The notes: generated by a model not told the origin, from the sequence alone. A DNA stretch of 64,000 bases from Melieria omissa (GCA_963971225.1 OZ020270.1:26969123-27033122); one strand, 5' to 3'; counted from the stretch's first letter, positions 10,544-20,603 are shown. A program made the numbers and translations.

Positions 10544-11135
10544 GGGTGTTTTTTTTAGAGGTATAGAACTTAGAATTGAAATAAAATACAAGAAAATCGT
10601 TTTAATGTCCATCAATTTGGCTTTATTGGAAGGAGTATTTTATGCCATTAATGTTTAAATATGATTTCGGGCATGTGGCCGCCGCGGCTGGCTCGAATAA
10701 AGCCAATTCTACAGGTCCAATTTTCAGTTGATGGACAAAGCTCCAATTGCTGTGCACGGTGGCGAATCGATTCATTCGGGTCCTCTTCAACATTTTGCTC
10801 TACAGCGGCAATTGTTTCTTCGGTGCGCACTGTTCGACGTCTCTGCGGATGCGTATTATCACATAGAGTAAACGTAGTGCGAAAACGACCCATGGTTAAC
10901 CGAATTAATTGCTCTGATGGACCATAAAATGGACGGAGCTTGCGGTAAACTTCGCGAACTGAACCATTATTTTCGAAATAAATTTGCACGATTTGCAAGC
11001 GTTGTTCTTTTGTCAACCTGTTCATGATGAAATGGCAAACCAAACTGAACATAAATGACATTAGAGTTGCCAGATTTGACCACAAAATGCTAGTTTTATC
11101 TCTATTCGAAAAACAAACCTCTAAAAAAAACACCC
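10544..11135 (-). mobile_element. Internally deleted DD41D-like transposon
   Basis: This 592-bp element has termini GGGTGTTTTTTTTAGAGGT and its inverse, flanked by TA at 10,542-10,543 and 11,136-11,137. It carries the two ends of a transposase gene fused by a deletion. It lies at the very end of the LINE reading frame. Confidence 0.88.
10648..11025 (-). pseudogene. Deletion-fused DD41D-like transposase
   Basis: The N-terminus MNRLTKEQRLQIVQIYFEN and the segment SIRHRAQQLEL are typical of a transposase group common in insects whose last two catalytic residues are, as I recall, 41 apart (rosa-like). The frame then jumps to the C-terminal tail RASRGGHMPEIIFKH. The whole catalytic region is missing, so the protein cannot transpose. 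The same family occurs at 32,557. Because the catalytic triad is absent here, the DD41D label rests on family memory. Confidence 0.75.
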
Positions 11136-11167
11136 TATAATAATTGTAATTATCAATAATTAAGTTA
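11136..11167 (+). pseudogene. LINE C-terminal and 3' UTR sliver
   Basis: About 30 bases (TATAATAATTGTAATTATC and onward) continue the LINE between two insertions and contain its natural stop. The 3' UTR resumes at 14,659. Confidence 0.6.
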
Positions 11168-11389
11168 CGAGGGCGGGTCAATAAGTCCGTGACTTTTTGA
11201 ATTTCCCGCCTCTTAATTGAAATGGCAACACTGTTCCCGTCAACAGTCATCTGTCAGTTGACTCTTGTCAAAAATTGAACAAGCTGCGACATTTAGTTTG
11301 TTTTTGACAGCCGTTATTATCAGACTACCGCGTTGACTGAGAAGAAAATGGAAAAAAGTGAATTTCGTGTGCTCATTAAGCAAATCTCT

Positions 11390-11510
11390 TTCCGCCGAGC
11401 CATTTCTTCAAGTTTGGGAACAAGAAATAGTCACTTGGGGCTAGATCGGGTGAATAGGCGGGATGAGGGAGCAATTCGTAGCCCAATTCATGGATTTTTG
11501 CCATGGAAAC
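11390..11510 (-). pseudogene. Mariner catalytic fragment inside the foldback
   Basis: On the minus strand the frame reads HELGYELLPHPAYSPDLAPS followed by DYFLFPNLKKWL. This is the block with the third catalytic aspartate of a DD34D mariner. It is isolated: the residues before and after are replaced by inverted 5' ends. The related N-terminus MEKSEFRVLIKH occurs again at 27,330, so this mariner family has at least two relics here. Confidence 0.85.
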
Positions 11511-11780
11511 TGCACATGAGCACACGAAATTCACTTTTTTCCATTTTCTTCTCAGTCAACGCGGTAGTCTGATATTAACGGCTGTCAAAAACAAACTAAG
11601 GGCCGTTTTCTCATCTTCCCGTTAACTTGAAAGTTCACTTTAACGGGCCGATAAACGCATTTTCGTTTTCTCATCTGCCCGTTAAGCTATCCTCCTGATA
11701 AAATTTACCGGGAGGATTGAGTGCCTGTTAAACTTTAAAGTGAACTTTAAGTGGAAGTGGTGCCAAGTACATACATGTGT

Positions 11781-12189
11781 TTACAAAAAAAAAACAGCTG
11801 ATAATGAAATTACAATTTGAAATGAAATTTGAATTTGAGATCTTTCGGTATGGAAAATAGGCGTGTTTCTTAAATTCATGCACTGGAAGACGCTTTTGAA
11901 GGTACGGAGTCGCAAAATGCGGCAAATATAACATATAACAGCCAATTGGACTATTTCACTGCTTTGCACTGCTGACATGTCCAATCGCTGCTGGGCCGCC
12001 ACCTGTGCGATACGTCTCGCTCTTCTGCGCTGCAAGTTCCAGCATGGACTTACGCTTCAAGCTGTCAAACTTGTCCCTCAACGATTTCCAACGTCGGGAC
12101 ACGCCCCATTTGGCAGTTAAAGCATCAACAAGATTTTGCCAGGCAAAATTTTTATTTTTTCGTTCAAAAATAATTATAACTTTTCGCAA
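11781..12189 (-). pseudogene. Myb/zeste-like DNA-binding protein of Harbinger
   Basis: The frame 12,189-11,956 includes FAWQNLVDALTAKWGVSRRW and SLRDKFDSLKRK. It resembles the zeste-type Myb/SANT fold (AWxxL ... LKxKxDxLK) that Harbinger elements encode as a second protein to help transposase bind its ends. A frameshift near 12,030 moves the reading to 12,035-11,781, which continues AQVAAQQRLDMSAVQSSEI. The plus-strand relative at 38,716 shows the same order in a single frame. No ATG fits the expected start, and the N-terminal part is missing. Confidence 0.7.
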
Positions 12190-12747
12190 ACAGCTGATTG
12201 CGCCGCCAAGTGCTGCCCATCGTAGACCAGTGTTGCCAAAAAATCAGACTTGTTAAATTTATATTTATCAGGAAGATGAGAAAACGAAAATATTTACCGG
12301 GCACTTTAACTCATTGCTGCCTAATGGGTAAAATTTTACCCATGAAAATTGATTTTTTTTTTTAAATCACAAAAAAGTCAATGTTTGAGATCTCTCAAAA
12401 CCATTGAAAGGGATAGTTAGGGTAAAGATGGTGACCTAGTGAAGGTCACCCTAAAATTTCAACATCTAGCTAGAGTTACCAGACTCCAAAAATCGTGAGT
12501 TTTTCGAAGGTGGAAAATGTGGCGAAACGTTGTGGCCTTAGAACTTAACAAAAATCTGCCTCCTAACTCACCTGTAAAAAATACAACTTTCGTTCACGTG
12601 TTTAGCTGATCACTTCACAAAGTATGGAAAAAAGCTAACATTGCTGCGTAATGGGTACAAAATACCTAAGCATATCTCAGCAACGTGCAGAGATATAAAG
12701 CTGATATATTGTTTCTGATCATTTTGGATTACTTCTAGGTCGTGTAT

Positions 12748-12955
12748 TGTAATGATTTAATTTCGCCTTCAATAAAAACACGGCTGGCTTCAACCCACGC
12801 TGCGACAAGAATGGCGCTTCCTTTTATTTTCAACATGGCGTACACCTTTTCATCTTACAAAGCTAACGTTGCCACCTTTACACCAACTCTAATATTACAG
12901 CATCTTATCGGGCAACTCCAACAGAGGGTTGCCACGCTTATACCTAACTACTACA
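12748..12955 (-). repeat. 3' long terminal repeat
   Basis: This 208-bp terminal repeat appears identical to the one at 14,197-14,404. In sense orientation it reads TGTAGTAGTTAGG to GAAATTAAATCATTACA. A 30-base hairpin-like sequence (CGTCCTAGAATC ... ATATGTCAGGACG) precedes it in the internal region at about 12,960-13,000; an obvious polypurine tract is not visible. Confidence 0.92.
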
Positions 12956-13025
12956 ACTCGGCCGTCCTGACATATAGAATCTCCTGATTCTAGGACGTTG
13001 GTATATTTACAAACATAACCCAATC

Positions 13026-13667
13026 TTAACTTACGAAATCGTTAACGGCTGACGGCTTCTTATACTTTTCGCACGCCGCTGCGAAGTGCCCCTGCTCTCC
13101 GCAAGCATAGCACGCTCCTACTTCCCTCTTTGGCTTTCGGCAATCTCTGGCGTAGTGGCCGGAACAATTGCAATTGTAACAGCGCACCCTCTCCGCTACT
13201 CCGCTCTCGACTGCTACTACCCGTTGCGGCAGCGCAATGGACCGGAACGCGCGCACCAACTCGCTGGACGCTTGATAATTCTGCAGCTTCGCCTGTGTCT
13301 GCAGCGGTCTGTCTGGAATTCCTTCAATAAGATAGTCCACCATTTCCTCCTCTCCCAGGCGCAAACCTCGGCCCAAAAAACACTTCTCGCTAAAATATTC
13401 GCCGAATGTTTCTGTCGGTTTCCACTCCCGCTTCTCGAACTTTCTGCGCATGTCCAATTGGTTTCCTCGTTCCCCGAACAGCTTCTTTAACTCGTCTAGA
13501 GCTTCCTCGGCGCTGCATGTGTATAGCCCTTTGGAGCTATACCAGGCATGTGCTGCCCCCTGCAACTTCAGGCCAAGTAGCACGGAAAACGTTGCGTCAT
13601 CGATTTCTAGCAGACGTTGAAAATGAACCGCTTGCAGCTCCTTTTCGAGCGCTTCCACATTTGACAT
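13026..13667 (-). CDS. Gag with two CCHC zinc knuckles
   Basis: The capsid-like region includes FQRLLEIDDATF, LKLQGAAHAWYSS and LDELKKLFGERGNQLDMRRK, typical of retrotransposon Gag of the Ty3/gypsy type. Two zinc knuckles close the protein: CYNCNCSGHYARDC and CYACGEQGHFAAAC, both C-x2-C-x4-H-x4-C, which bind element RNA. The frame is open upstream beyond the chosen start through ERQPTRIKEATKK, so the true protein is longer and reaches a repeat-rich acidic region. The stop is followed directly by the 3' LTR region with no pol. Confidence 0.85.
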   Translation of the reverse strand: MSNVEALEKELQAVHFQRLLEIDDATFSVLLGLKLQGAAHAWYSSKGLYTCSAEEALDELKKLFGERGNQLDMRRKFEKREWKPTETFGEYFSEKCFLGRGLRLGEEEMVDYLIEGIPDRPLQTQAKLQNYQASSELVRAFRSIALPQRVVAVESGVAERVRCYNCNCSGHYARDCRKPKREVGACYACGEQGHFAAACEKYKKPSAVNDFVS

Positions 13668-13743
13668 TTCGCGCGCTTGCTCTGCCTCGCTTCCGGTCGT
13701 AAGCTGCTTCTTCGTCGCCTCTTTGATTCGTGTTGGCTGTCGC

Positions 13744-14139
13744 CTATCGCGCCATCGTCTTCGCCCGCACCATTGTCACCACCATCCTCCGCATCCTCAC
13801 CATTGATCTCGCCTTCGTCGTCTCTTTGATTCGTGTTGGCTGCCGCTCGCCGTTGTCGCCTATCTCACCATCGTCTTCGCCCGCACCATTGTCGCAACCG
13901 TTGTCACCACCATCCTCACCATTGATCTCGCCTTCGTCGTCTGGTTGATTATTCCACTCCTCGTCGCTGCCCCGCTTGCCTTCGTCTTCGTATGGTGGGC
14001 ACAAGCCTCGAGCCTCCGCTTACAATTCATTCAGCCTGGCCGGCAACGCTGCCTTGGATCCGCACGCGTTGAATCTTACCGCCACGCACCAACGCTTAAG
14101 TTGTAGGAGTGAATACTTCTCGATACTTATCGGCTCCAT
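13744..14139 (-). pseudogene. Gag N-terminus: SAP-like motif and acidic repeats
   Basis: From an ATG at 14,139 the frame reads MEPISIEKYSLLQLKRW and then CGSKAALPARLNEL, which resembles a SAP DNA/RNA-binding motif (L-K-x-W ... G-x-K-x-x-L-x-x-R-L). A TAA at 14,020-14,022 interrupts it, after which the same frame continues as an acidic stretch rich in D, E, G and N. About 90 bp of this region is repeated in tandem (13,730-13,950), and the repeat shifts the frame relative to the zinc-knuckle part. Translation as one protein would need the stop and the shift to be read through, so this copy is probably defective. Confidence 0.65.
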
Positions 14140-14196
14140 GTCGTTGTCGTGAAAGAAAAAATGTTCAACTTTGAAGTCCTTATCCCACTTCTGATG

Positions 14197-14404
14197 TGTA
14201 ATGATTTAATTTCGCCTTCAATAAAAACACGGCTGGCTTCAACCCACGCTGCGACAAGAATGGCGCTTCCTTTTATTTTCAACATGGCGTACACCTTTTC
14301 ATCTTACAAAGCTAACGTTGCCACCTTTACACCAACTCTAATATTACAGCATCTTATCGGGCAACTCCAACAGAGGGTTGCCACGCTTATACCTAACTAC
14401 TACA
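14197..14404 (-). repeat. 5' long terminal repeat
   Basis: This 208-bp repeat matches the one at 12,748-12,955 base for base on reading. The internal sequence beginning just below 14,197 (sense CATCAGAAGTGGGATAAGG) is where a primer-binding site should be, but I cannot match it to a tRNA with confidence. Confidence 0.92.
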
Positions 14405-14656
14405 GTATGAAATTTTATCAAAATCATATGGGCGGAACTGGTACCCGGCAGCAATGGGTTAAAGTGACCTTTAGCTAAAGTTCACTTTAGCTAAAGGTCA
14501 CTTTAACGGGAAGATGAGAAAACGGCCCTAAATGTTGCAGTTTGTTCAATTTTTGACAAGAGTCAACTGACAGATGACTGTTGACGGGAGCAGTGTTGCC
14601 ATTTCAATTAAGAGGCAGGAAATTCAAAAAGTCACGGACTTATTGACCCGCCCTCG

Positions 14657-14759
14657 TACTTATACAGCGAACTGAAGGCCCTAGCAGCCATGCTCCTGAC
14701 TTTCCGTAAAATAAAAATTGTATTTTTATTTTTCGTTGTAATAAATAAATAAATAAATA
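14657..14759 (+). mobile_element. LINE 3' UTR end with TAAA tail
   Basis: The sequence after the foldback (ACAGCGAACTGAAGG ... CCTGACTTTCC) ends in AATAAATAAATAAATAAATA and marks the 3' terminus of the LINE begun at 3786. Short A-rich tandem tails instead of poly(A) are usual for I-clade elements. A foldback starts directly after the tail. Confidence 0.75.
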
Positions 14760-15633
14760 AAACTTAGTTTCCGTTTTCGCAAAAATGGTCTTTTCATTTT
14801 TTCGGATTTTCCCTGACTTTTTTCACTTTTGGGATTGTAATTTCTAAACCAATAAACTGGTTGACATGATTTTCACTTTGTGGCATTAACAACACCTCAC
14901 GGCTTTTTTTCCAATGCAATTTATTTTCATAAGTTTTGAAAACTCGCGGCAATTGGACGTCAAAGTCGGAAAATATGGAATTTCATGGCGTTTTGTTTAA
15001 TGTTGAGAAACATGCATATTTTTCGTAAATCAACTAACGAGTTATGTGTTAAATGAAAGTGGAAACATCAAGTAATACAACAACAGCCCAATTATTTGGT
15101 GTGATTCGCATTCTCATCGATATAATAGCAAAAATGTTTCATAGTTATTTTCATCACTTTTCATACTTTTTCCTTAAAAAATTAAGGGCTCGCAATCAAA
15201 ATATGCTCTTTTATATGTTCCATTTTTAGTCTGAAATCCAAGCAAAACAAAATGATTTTGAATTGCTCGAAACAAACAAAATAAAAACTTTGCATATTTT
15301 GAGGCCCCTAATTTTTTAAGGAAAAAGTATGAAAAGTGATGAAAATTACTATGGTAAATTTTTGCTATTATTTCGATACGAATGTGTATTCCGCCAAATA
15401 TTATTTGGCTGTGTTGTATTACTTGATGTTTAAACTTTCATTTAACACCTAACTCGTTAATTGATTTACGAAAAATAAGCATGTTTTTCAACATTAAAGA
15501 AAACGCCATGAAATTTCATACTTTCTGTAACCCCGTTTATGGGTTTAGAATTACAATCGAAAACGTGAAAGAAGTCAGGCAGAATCCGAAAAAGTGACAC
15601 GCCCGTTTTTTGCGAAAACGGAAACTAAGTTTT
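14760..15633. mobile_element. 874-bp foldback element
   Basis: The ends AAACTTAGTTTCCGTTTTCG and the inverse lead into arms of about 350-430 bp (14,762 to about 15,200 and about 15,290 to 15,633) that pair with scattered mismatches and one gap of about 60 bp. There is no reading frame of note. A target duplication cannot be resolved because the left side is the A-rich LINE tail. Confidence 0.82.
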
Positions 15634-15765
15634 AAAAACGGTTTGCGGAATCGAAATCAGCGGTCCCTCATTACCCTAGAACTGATGTGAAAACCGACAA
15701 AAAGTAGAAATTTGTTTAATAACACAATTAAACCTAAAACATAATTTTACATTTTGACGTATTAA

Positions 15766-17342
15766 CCCTCATCCGACGTTCAAAAAAACTCACACATAAG
15801 ATGTTCGGGTGATATTTCACCCATATGGTACTTTGCATTATAATACAAAATAATTTCTTATCTTTAATCTTTATTATCTTTGTTATCTTACAGATAAATA
15901 AGTTAACAAATTTGTCTATATTTTTTTGCAATTAGGGCAACTAGGTTAGGTTAGGTTATTGTGGCTGCCTCTGTAAAAGACACACTCGAAAGCCTATTAT
16001 GAGACCCGTTGTGATATACCACAAATTTCACCCGTGTATGTAATACTATTTTTCGAATATATGTTACAGCACTCATTTCAATCGGATGGGGAAAGGGGGC
16101 AAGGAAGGGCAGTAGTTAACTAAAACTTTGTGTGCACCACAAGTATATTTTTTTTCAAGAATTGCAAGCAAATATGCCTTTCGATCGTTTTTGATACCAA
16201 ATTAGCTATCTTCCAATAGTTCTTTTACTTTTTTACGCTCTGATTTTCTGACAAGGTTTGCAAAAATGGCTGTATTGAGATAAGAAGTCAGCATGAAGAT
16301 TTTCCTTTCGCTACTACGCTCTACGCAAAACATTTAGCTTTACTAAACTCAAATCTAAGTTTTCAAGAAGAATTCTTCACTTGTACTTTTTGTAAAAGCG
16401 ATCCAGATGGAATCGACAGCAATTGGTTTTTCGCTTAAGAGTATAGTTAGTGAACAATCAATTGGTCTTAAGTGTCAACTACTGCTTTTGATTTATTGTA
16501 AACGATATAATTTCGGGTAATTTTTTGTCACCCACATTTCCTGGTTTGATGAAAAGTGCTCAAATCTTCTTCTTGTTAACTTAGTGTGTCCTTTTCATAG
16601 GACGTACATAGCAGTTGTAGCTAAACTCATTTTTTTCATATATCTCTTATGGGTGTTAACGAGCTTCATTCTTGATTACAATCGTTACATTCTTGGCGAA
16701 TGGTTTTGTCACCAATAGAACGAAAAATTGGTCTGCCTGTTGTGTAACTCTACAGATTATCAAGAGATTCTCCATTCGACTTATAAACACTACTCAAAAT
16801 TGAAATACCAAAATATGCCTGAATATCAACAACGCTGATCCATGCCCTGCCAAAAACGTCCAAACCTTCAACATTAGTTTTGTCAGTTACTATCTTTAAC
16901 ATTGGTCTTCATTAGCATCTTTTATTACTGGCACACGACTTCAAGCATAACGAGTTATACCAACTTTAGTTGAAATAAAATAATTGGCTCCTACTTTTCC
17001 TTTGAGTTCAGGAGGCCCATTGATCCATAAAAAGGTTTTGCCTATAAAAGCAGTTCAAAACTTTCAATCCAGTGACGTAATTTTATGGCATTTTCTGTAT
17101 GTGTTGCGTTGAATTTCCATACAATTTGTATATGGGTGAAATATCACCCGAACGTCGCCCACGTAACTTTTTTTGTAATCACCGTTATAATCAAATAATC
17201 AATATGTTGTAGATAAATTCTAAAACTGATATTGGTTTGCTACAAATACAAGAAACCTTAATCATTTTGATAAATATATAAGAAAGTTATAGCATCTCAA
17301 AGTTGAAAATGGGTGAAAAATCACCCGAACGACGGATTAGGG
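15766..17342 (-). mobile_element. Degraded piggyBac element
   Basis: TTAA at 15,762-15,765 and 17,343-17,346 flanks ends CCCTCATCCGACGTTC and the inverse of CCCTAATCCGTCGTTC. The subterminal TTCGGGTGATATTTCACCC occurs at both ends. CCC-starting repeats next to TTAA are typical of piggyBac. The element is 1577 bp, shorter than a full 2.4-kb piggyBac, and its gene is broken. Confidence 0.9.
16100..17120 (-). pseudogene. piggyBac transposase relic
   Basis: Minus-strand frames show AYFGISILSSVYKSNGESLD and TTGRPIFRS, matching the piggyBac block with FG-x-L-x-x-GVYKSNxES followed by GRPIFRATM. Other fragments (FMDQWAS, then EKPIAVDSIW) may belong to the same gene but are heavily mutated. Many stops and frameshifts occur, so this is an old copy. 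The DDD catalytic residues cannot be placed. Confidence 0.75.
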
Positions 17343-17346
17343 TTAA

Positions 17347-18240
17347 CAATGTTCAGTGCCCTGGGACCTCTAAAGATAAGTTAAAGGACCCAGAGTACAC
17401 ACCGATGTTAAAGTGATACAACCGGGAGGAATTCAAACAAGTGAGTTTGCCAACCCGAGCAGTCTACATTTTCCGAGCAGCAGCTCTAACCAGGGGCGGG
17501 ATGAGGGGCGACATCAAGTGCGCATAAAAATTGTATGATAATTGGTTCTCTGAATGCGGAGTTATTGCGTCTCATGTTTGTGTTATCGGTACAAAAATGA
17601 GCATAGAACCAAGAGCCAATACTAAGTTTTGTTTCAAACCAAGCGTATGTAAGTATATGCGCGATTCAAAAATTGTCGTTAGAACATAAACTATGACCAG
17701 TGGCGTTCCCCAGAACGATCTACGCGAAAAGTAAATAAGTAAATCTAAAATACTAAATTGTATCTCCAAAACAAAACAGTACATTAAAACAACATATGTG
17801 AAGAAATAAAGAGGAACAAGAACAAAAAGATCTCGATCAAGTTGGCTACACTCATGCCCAGTGCTGTCGTTTCAAAGTTTTCGACCGGAGAGAAAATTCT
17901 GGAAAAGTAGAGTTTTTAGAAGTCATATACATAGAAAAAAATGGAGTGAAATTTCGGAGTGACATCAGAAAATATATGAAACTAAAAAATTACCCTAGTT
18001 CGCGAAATTGGACCCCATGATTTTACCTACTAACTTATAAGGGTAAGAAAAGCACATTTCTGCAATAAATAATTTATTGTACTCATCTAAAAATAAAGGA
18101 ACATTTTGTTAAAAATAAATATAAAACAAATCCATACATATCACCGTGCGACAGTACTTTTGAACCATCAAAAAGACGTGAAACTAGACATCTTCATAGT
18201 AACACTGCATACTCAATTTTTCGTTTTCTAATCCGTTTCC
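17347..18240. other. No gene seen
   Basis: AT-rich sequence with no frame of interest and no paired repeats. The 70-residue minus frame at 17,572-17,784 lacks any recognisable motif. Confidence 0.5.
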
Positions 18241-18510
18241 AGCCGCCGTAGCTCAGCTGGCTAGTGCGTTGGGCCACGAGTCAAATTAACCCGAAAAAAA
18301 AGAAAAACAACAAGTTTTCTTTCGGCGGCTGTCCTCTCAGCAGAAAATGGCAAACCTCTGAGAGTAAAATTGCCTATGAAAAAGCTCCCAACTCGCCGTT
18401 CAGAATCGGCAGAAAATTGTAGGTCCCTTCCATCACGAATGGTTGCGGGTAGCTAGGCCTTAGTCCCGTAATTGGGCTGTCGTGCCAGTCACGAAGAAGA
18501 AGAAGAAGAC
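18241..18510 (+). mobile_element. tRNA-derived SINE, internally deleted
   Basis: The head GCCGCCGTAGCTCAGCTGG contains a Pol III box A. The body (CTCTGAGAGTAAAATTGCC, CGTGCCAGTCACG) matches the SINE at 47,130-47,472. The box B region is missing in this copy. The tail is (AAG)n. TCCGTT on both sides (18,233 and 18,511) is a likely target duplication. With box B lost it should not be transcribable. Confidence 0.82.
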
Positions 18511-18798
18511 TCCGTTGTCCTTTTAAAAGGACTCTAAAGTTTTAAGGAATTGCTAATTTAAAACAAAAAATTGTAAATGCGATGATATAAATATGGATAT
18601 CAAATGAATGAAAAAATTTGTTACATTTTCAAGGGCTTGTTGTGGCAGCACCTACAACAACCATATGGAATAGAATGGAGTTTGCCATTAACGCAAATAA
18701 TGCCAGACTGCTACAATATTGTCCATAGATAACACTACTCAACACGAAAAATACACAAAATAAAAATACAAAAATAAAAGTGTTTTCTAGACTTAAGC
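18511..18798. other. No gene seen
   Basis: AT-rich spacer between the SINE tail and the next MITE. Nothing is recognised. Confidence 0.4.
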
Positions 18799-18802
18799 TT
18801 AA

Positions 18803-19441
18803 GGCAGGTTCTCACCTTGTGGATCCGAAAAAGTGCACTTTTTTAGGAATTTTTTTTGAGAGAACGGTTAAAGATACAACGCTGAAAACACATTTTTCTG
18901 GATATGAACACACATTTATTTAGAGTATACAATTTTTCAAATTGAATGAATCAAAAAAAGGGGGGAGGGCGTCCATCAGTGGCGGCATGTCGGCGAGGAG
19001 GTGTCCCGCTACCGGAAGTGATTCCGTCAAAACCCGTGATCTGAAACACAAAAATCGAACACATTCTTAATGTGTACCGTATTATCTATTGAATGAACCA
19101 AGATCATGAAAAAAATCAAAATTACAAAAGTTATGAGGTTTTGAAAAAAAAATTACGATTTTCGCATTTTTTTGTTCACTTAATATTTTTTTAAATAAAC
19201 AATTTTCAATATTTTTGGCTGATCGTGGTTCGTTTGTTAGAAAAAACCCTAAGGATCCTGACGATTGGTTCATTCCAGCGCCTTCAATCACTTCCGTTAG
19301 GTCCGAAAATGTGGTGGTGGTGGCCGGTGGTCGACACTGCTCTATATAACGGCCTGTAACTTTTGTAATTTTTCAGATTTGGATCTGAAATTTCTGGAGC
19401 ACATTTTTGAAACATATATCTACACAAGGTGAGAACCTGCC
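18803..19441. mobile_element. TTAA-flanked MITE (639 bp)
   Basis: Ends GGCAGGTTCTCACCTTGTG and the inverse CACAAGGTGAGAACCTGCC are flanked by TTAA at 18,799-18,802 and 19,442-19,445. There is no coding capacity. TTAA duplication suggests a piggyBac-type transposase in trans. Confidence 0.85.
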
Positions 19442-19445
19442 TTAA

Positions 19446-19950
19446 GAAGCATGTTCGAAAAATCTTCGAAAAAAACAGTTTTTCAACTGTTGTTCTGAGC
19501 ACATATCTCGTAAACGAATCGTCCGACTAACACAAGCGGTCCGTCAGTCAGGAGATGAGATTTAGTGAAGGTACTGATGGTGAAAGTTAAAAAAAGTTAA
19601 CTTTTCGACCATTTTCGAAAATCATAAATTTTCGAATGATTTTTTTATAGATACAATAAATTATCTCCTTTGGTATTAAAATCTGAGATGAAAAATATAT
19701 TGGCAGAATCTGGAGTGACGGACTCTAAACCGGAGTGAAAAACTCCAATGGAGCGACAGCAAGCTCATGCATCATTAAATATGCAAAAACGTAAAAATTA
19801 TGTTTTAGACGCATGAAAAAGTCTAATATTTTTAAGAATCGAAACAACTCGGAGGAGTTTTTACTTTTTCCTGATAGTATAACGTTCATTCTAATATAAA
19901 CAGAAAAAAATGTTAAAGTTTTTCACGAACTAACTTTTTCGGAACCATGT
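19446..19950. other. No gene seen
   Basis: AT-rich sequence without frames or paired repeats. Confidence 0.4.
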
Positions 19951-19954
19951 TTAA

Positions 19955-20193
19955 CACGTTCTACCCGGCGTGGACCACCGGTGGTCCACAGGCAAATTCA
20001 TTTCTCTGGCGGCACGGACCACTGGTGGTCCACAAATGTTTATAATTTTATTTCAAAAACTAACTTACACTCTGCTGTCTGCCAACAATAACGAAAACAA
20101 TTGCGCAGTAAAAAAGTGCCGCTATACGAACAACTTGTCATCTCGTGCACGCAATGCGTCGAAACATCGAAAAAATGCGCCGGGTAGAACGTG
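19955..20193. mobile_element. TTAA-flanked MITE (239 bp)
   Basis: CACGTTCTACCCGGCG at the left and CGCCGGGTAGAACGTG at the right are perfect inverted repeats, flanked by TTAA (19,951-19,954 and 20,194-20,197). Inside are two copies of the palindrome GGACCACCGGTGGTCC or GGACCACTGGTGGTCC, near 19,972 and 20,017. Confidence 0.92.
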
Positions 20194-20197
20194 TTAA

Positions 20198-20596
20198 TAA
20201 CTCCTACAATTTTAATAAAATGGGATGTTATTAAAAATGTTCCAAAACCTATAAGTAAACTAGTTATTTATTTATTTATTTACTTTCAAAGGCACTTTGA
20301 ATTGAGTTATTTAGATATTTTTGTTTTTAGATAGTGTTACTTTCTTAGGTAAAAATAAATTTGTACCATGAATGCGAATCACAGGTTTAACCATAGCAAA
20401 TTGAAAATCACCAACGGCTGTATCAAGCAAACTTCTTGCCAGTCAAGAAGAAGAAGTATCAAGCAAACAAATTACTATACTGTTCATACATAGTTCGACT
20501 CTTTTTTTTTAATGAAACCAAGATCGTTGAATTTGGCGACCATCATGTTTCCTATTTTTGCCCTCAGCACTGCATGACGATCTAAAACCAGGGACC
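20198..20596. other. No gene seen
   Basis: Contains a short SINE-tail-like remnant (GCCAGTCAAGAAGAAGAAG near 20,437). The rest is unassigned. Confidence 0.35.
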
Positions 20597-20603
20597 GTAC
20601 TGG

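Larger units (their letters stand above)
12748..14404 (-). mobile_element. gag-only LTR retroelement, recent
   Basis: Two 208-bp direct repeats (12,748-12,955 and 14,197-14,404) appear identical on reading. Both begin TG and end CA, and they are flanked by GTAT at 12,744-12,747 and 14,405-14,408. The internal part is read on the minus strand and holds only gag; there is no protease, reverse transcriptase or integrase. The element must have moved with proteins supplied by a full-length relative. Identical repeats indicate a recent insertion. Confidence 0.92.
12310..14458. mobile_element. piggyBac-like TTAA element hosting an LTR element
   Basis: Ends CTCATTGCTGCC and the inverse GGCAGCAATGGG are flanked by TTAA at 12,306-12,309 and 14,459-14,462. 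TTAA duplication is the mark of piggyBac-type transposition. An internal near-copy of the terminus (CATTGCTGCGTAATGGGTA) lies near 12,640. No transposase is present. An LTR element is inserted at 12,748-14,404. Confidence 0.82.
11600..14528. mobile_element. Harbinger-type element with nested insertion
   Basis: Termini GGGCCGTTTTCTCATCTTCC and the inverse are flanked by TAA at 11,597-11,599 and 14,529-14,531. The uninterrupted target can be read from the other foldback arm. A 3-bp TAA duplication and a Myb/zeste-like second protein support PIF/Harbinger. A relative lies at 38,509-39,280. The transposase gene is absent; a TTAA element occupies 12,310-14,458. Confidence 0.88.
11168..14656. mobile_element. 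Mariner-derived foldback, host of nested insertions
   Basis: Termini CGAGGGCGGGTCAATAAGTC and the inverse are flanked by TA at 11,166-11,167 and 14,657-14,658. The left arm includes the start of a mariner gene (MEKSEFRVLIK). The same 5' region appears inverted at about 11,515-11,599 and continues at 14,532-14,656, so the element has two mariner 5' ends facing each other. Between the arms is a small piece of the catalytic domain. A Harbinger element interrupts the right arm at 11,600-14,528. Confidence 0.9.

Noticed and set aside
13086..13490. 134-residue plus-strand frame
   Set aside because: Shadow of the minus-strand gag gene with its zinc knuckles.
15941..15960. Three TTAGG-like units that resemble insect telomere repeats
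   Set aside because: Only three units, inside a piggyBac element; higher flies generally lack TTAGG telomeres.
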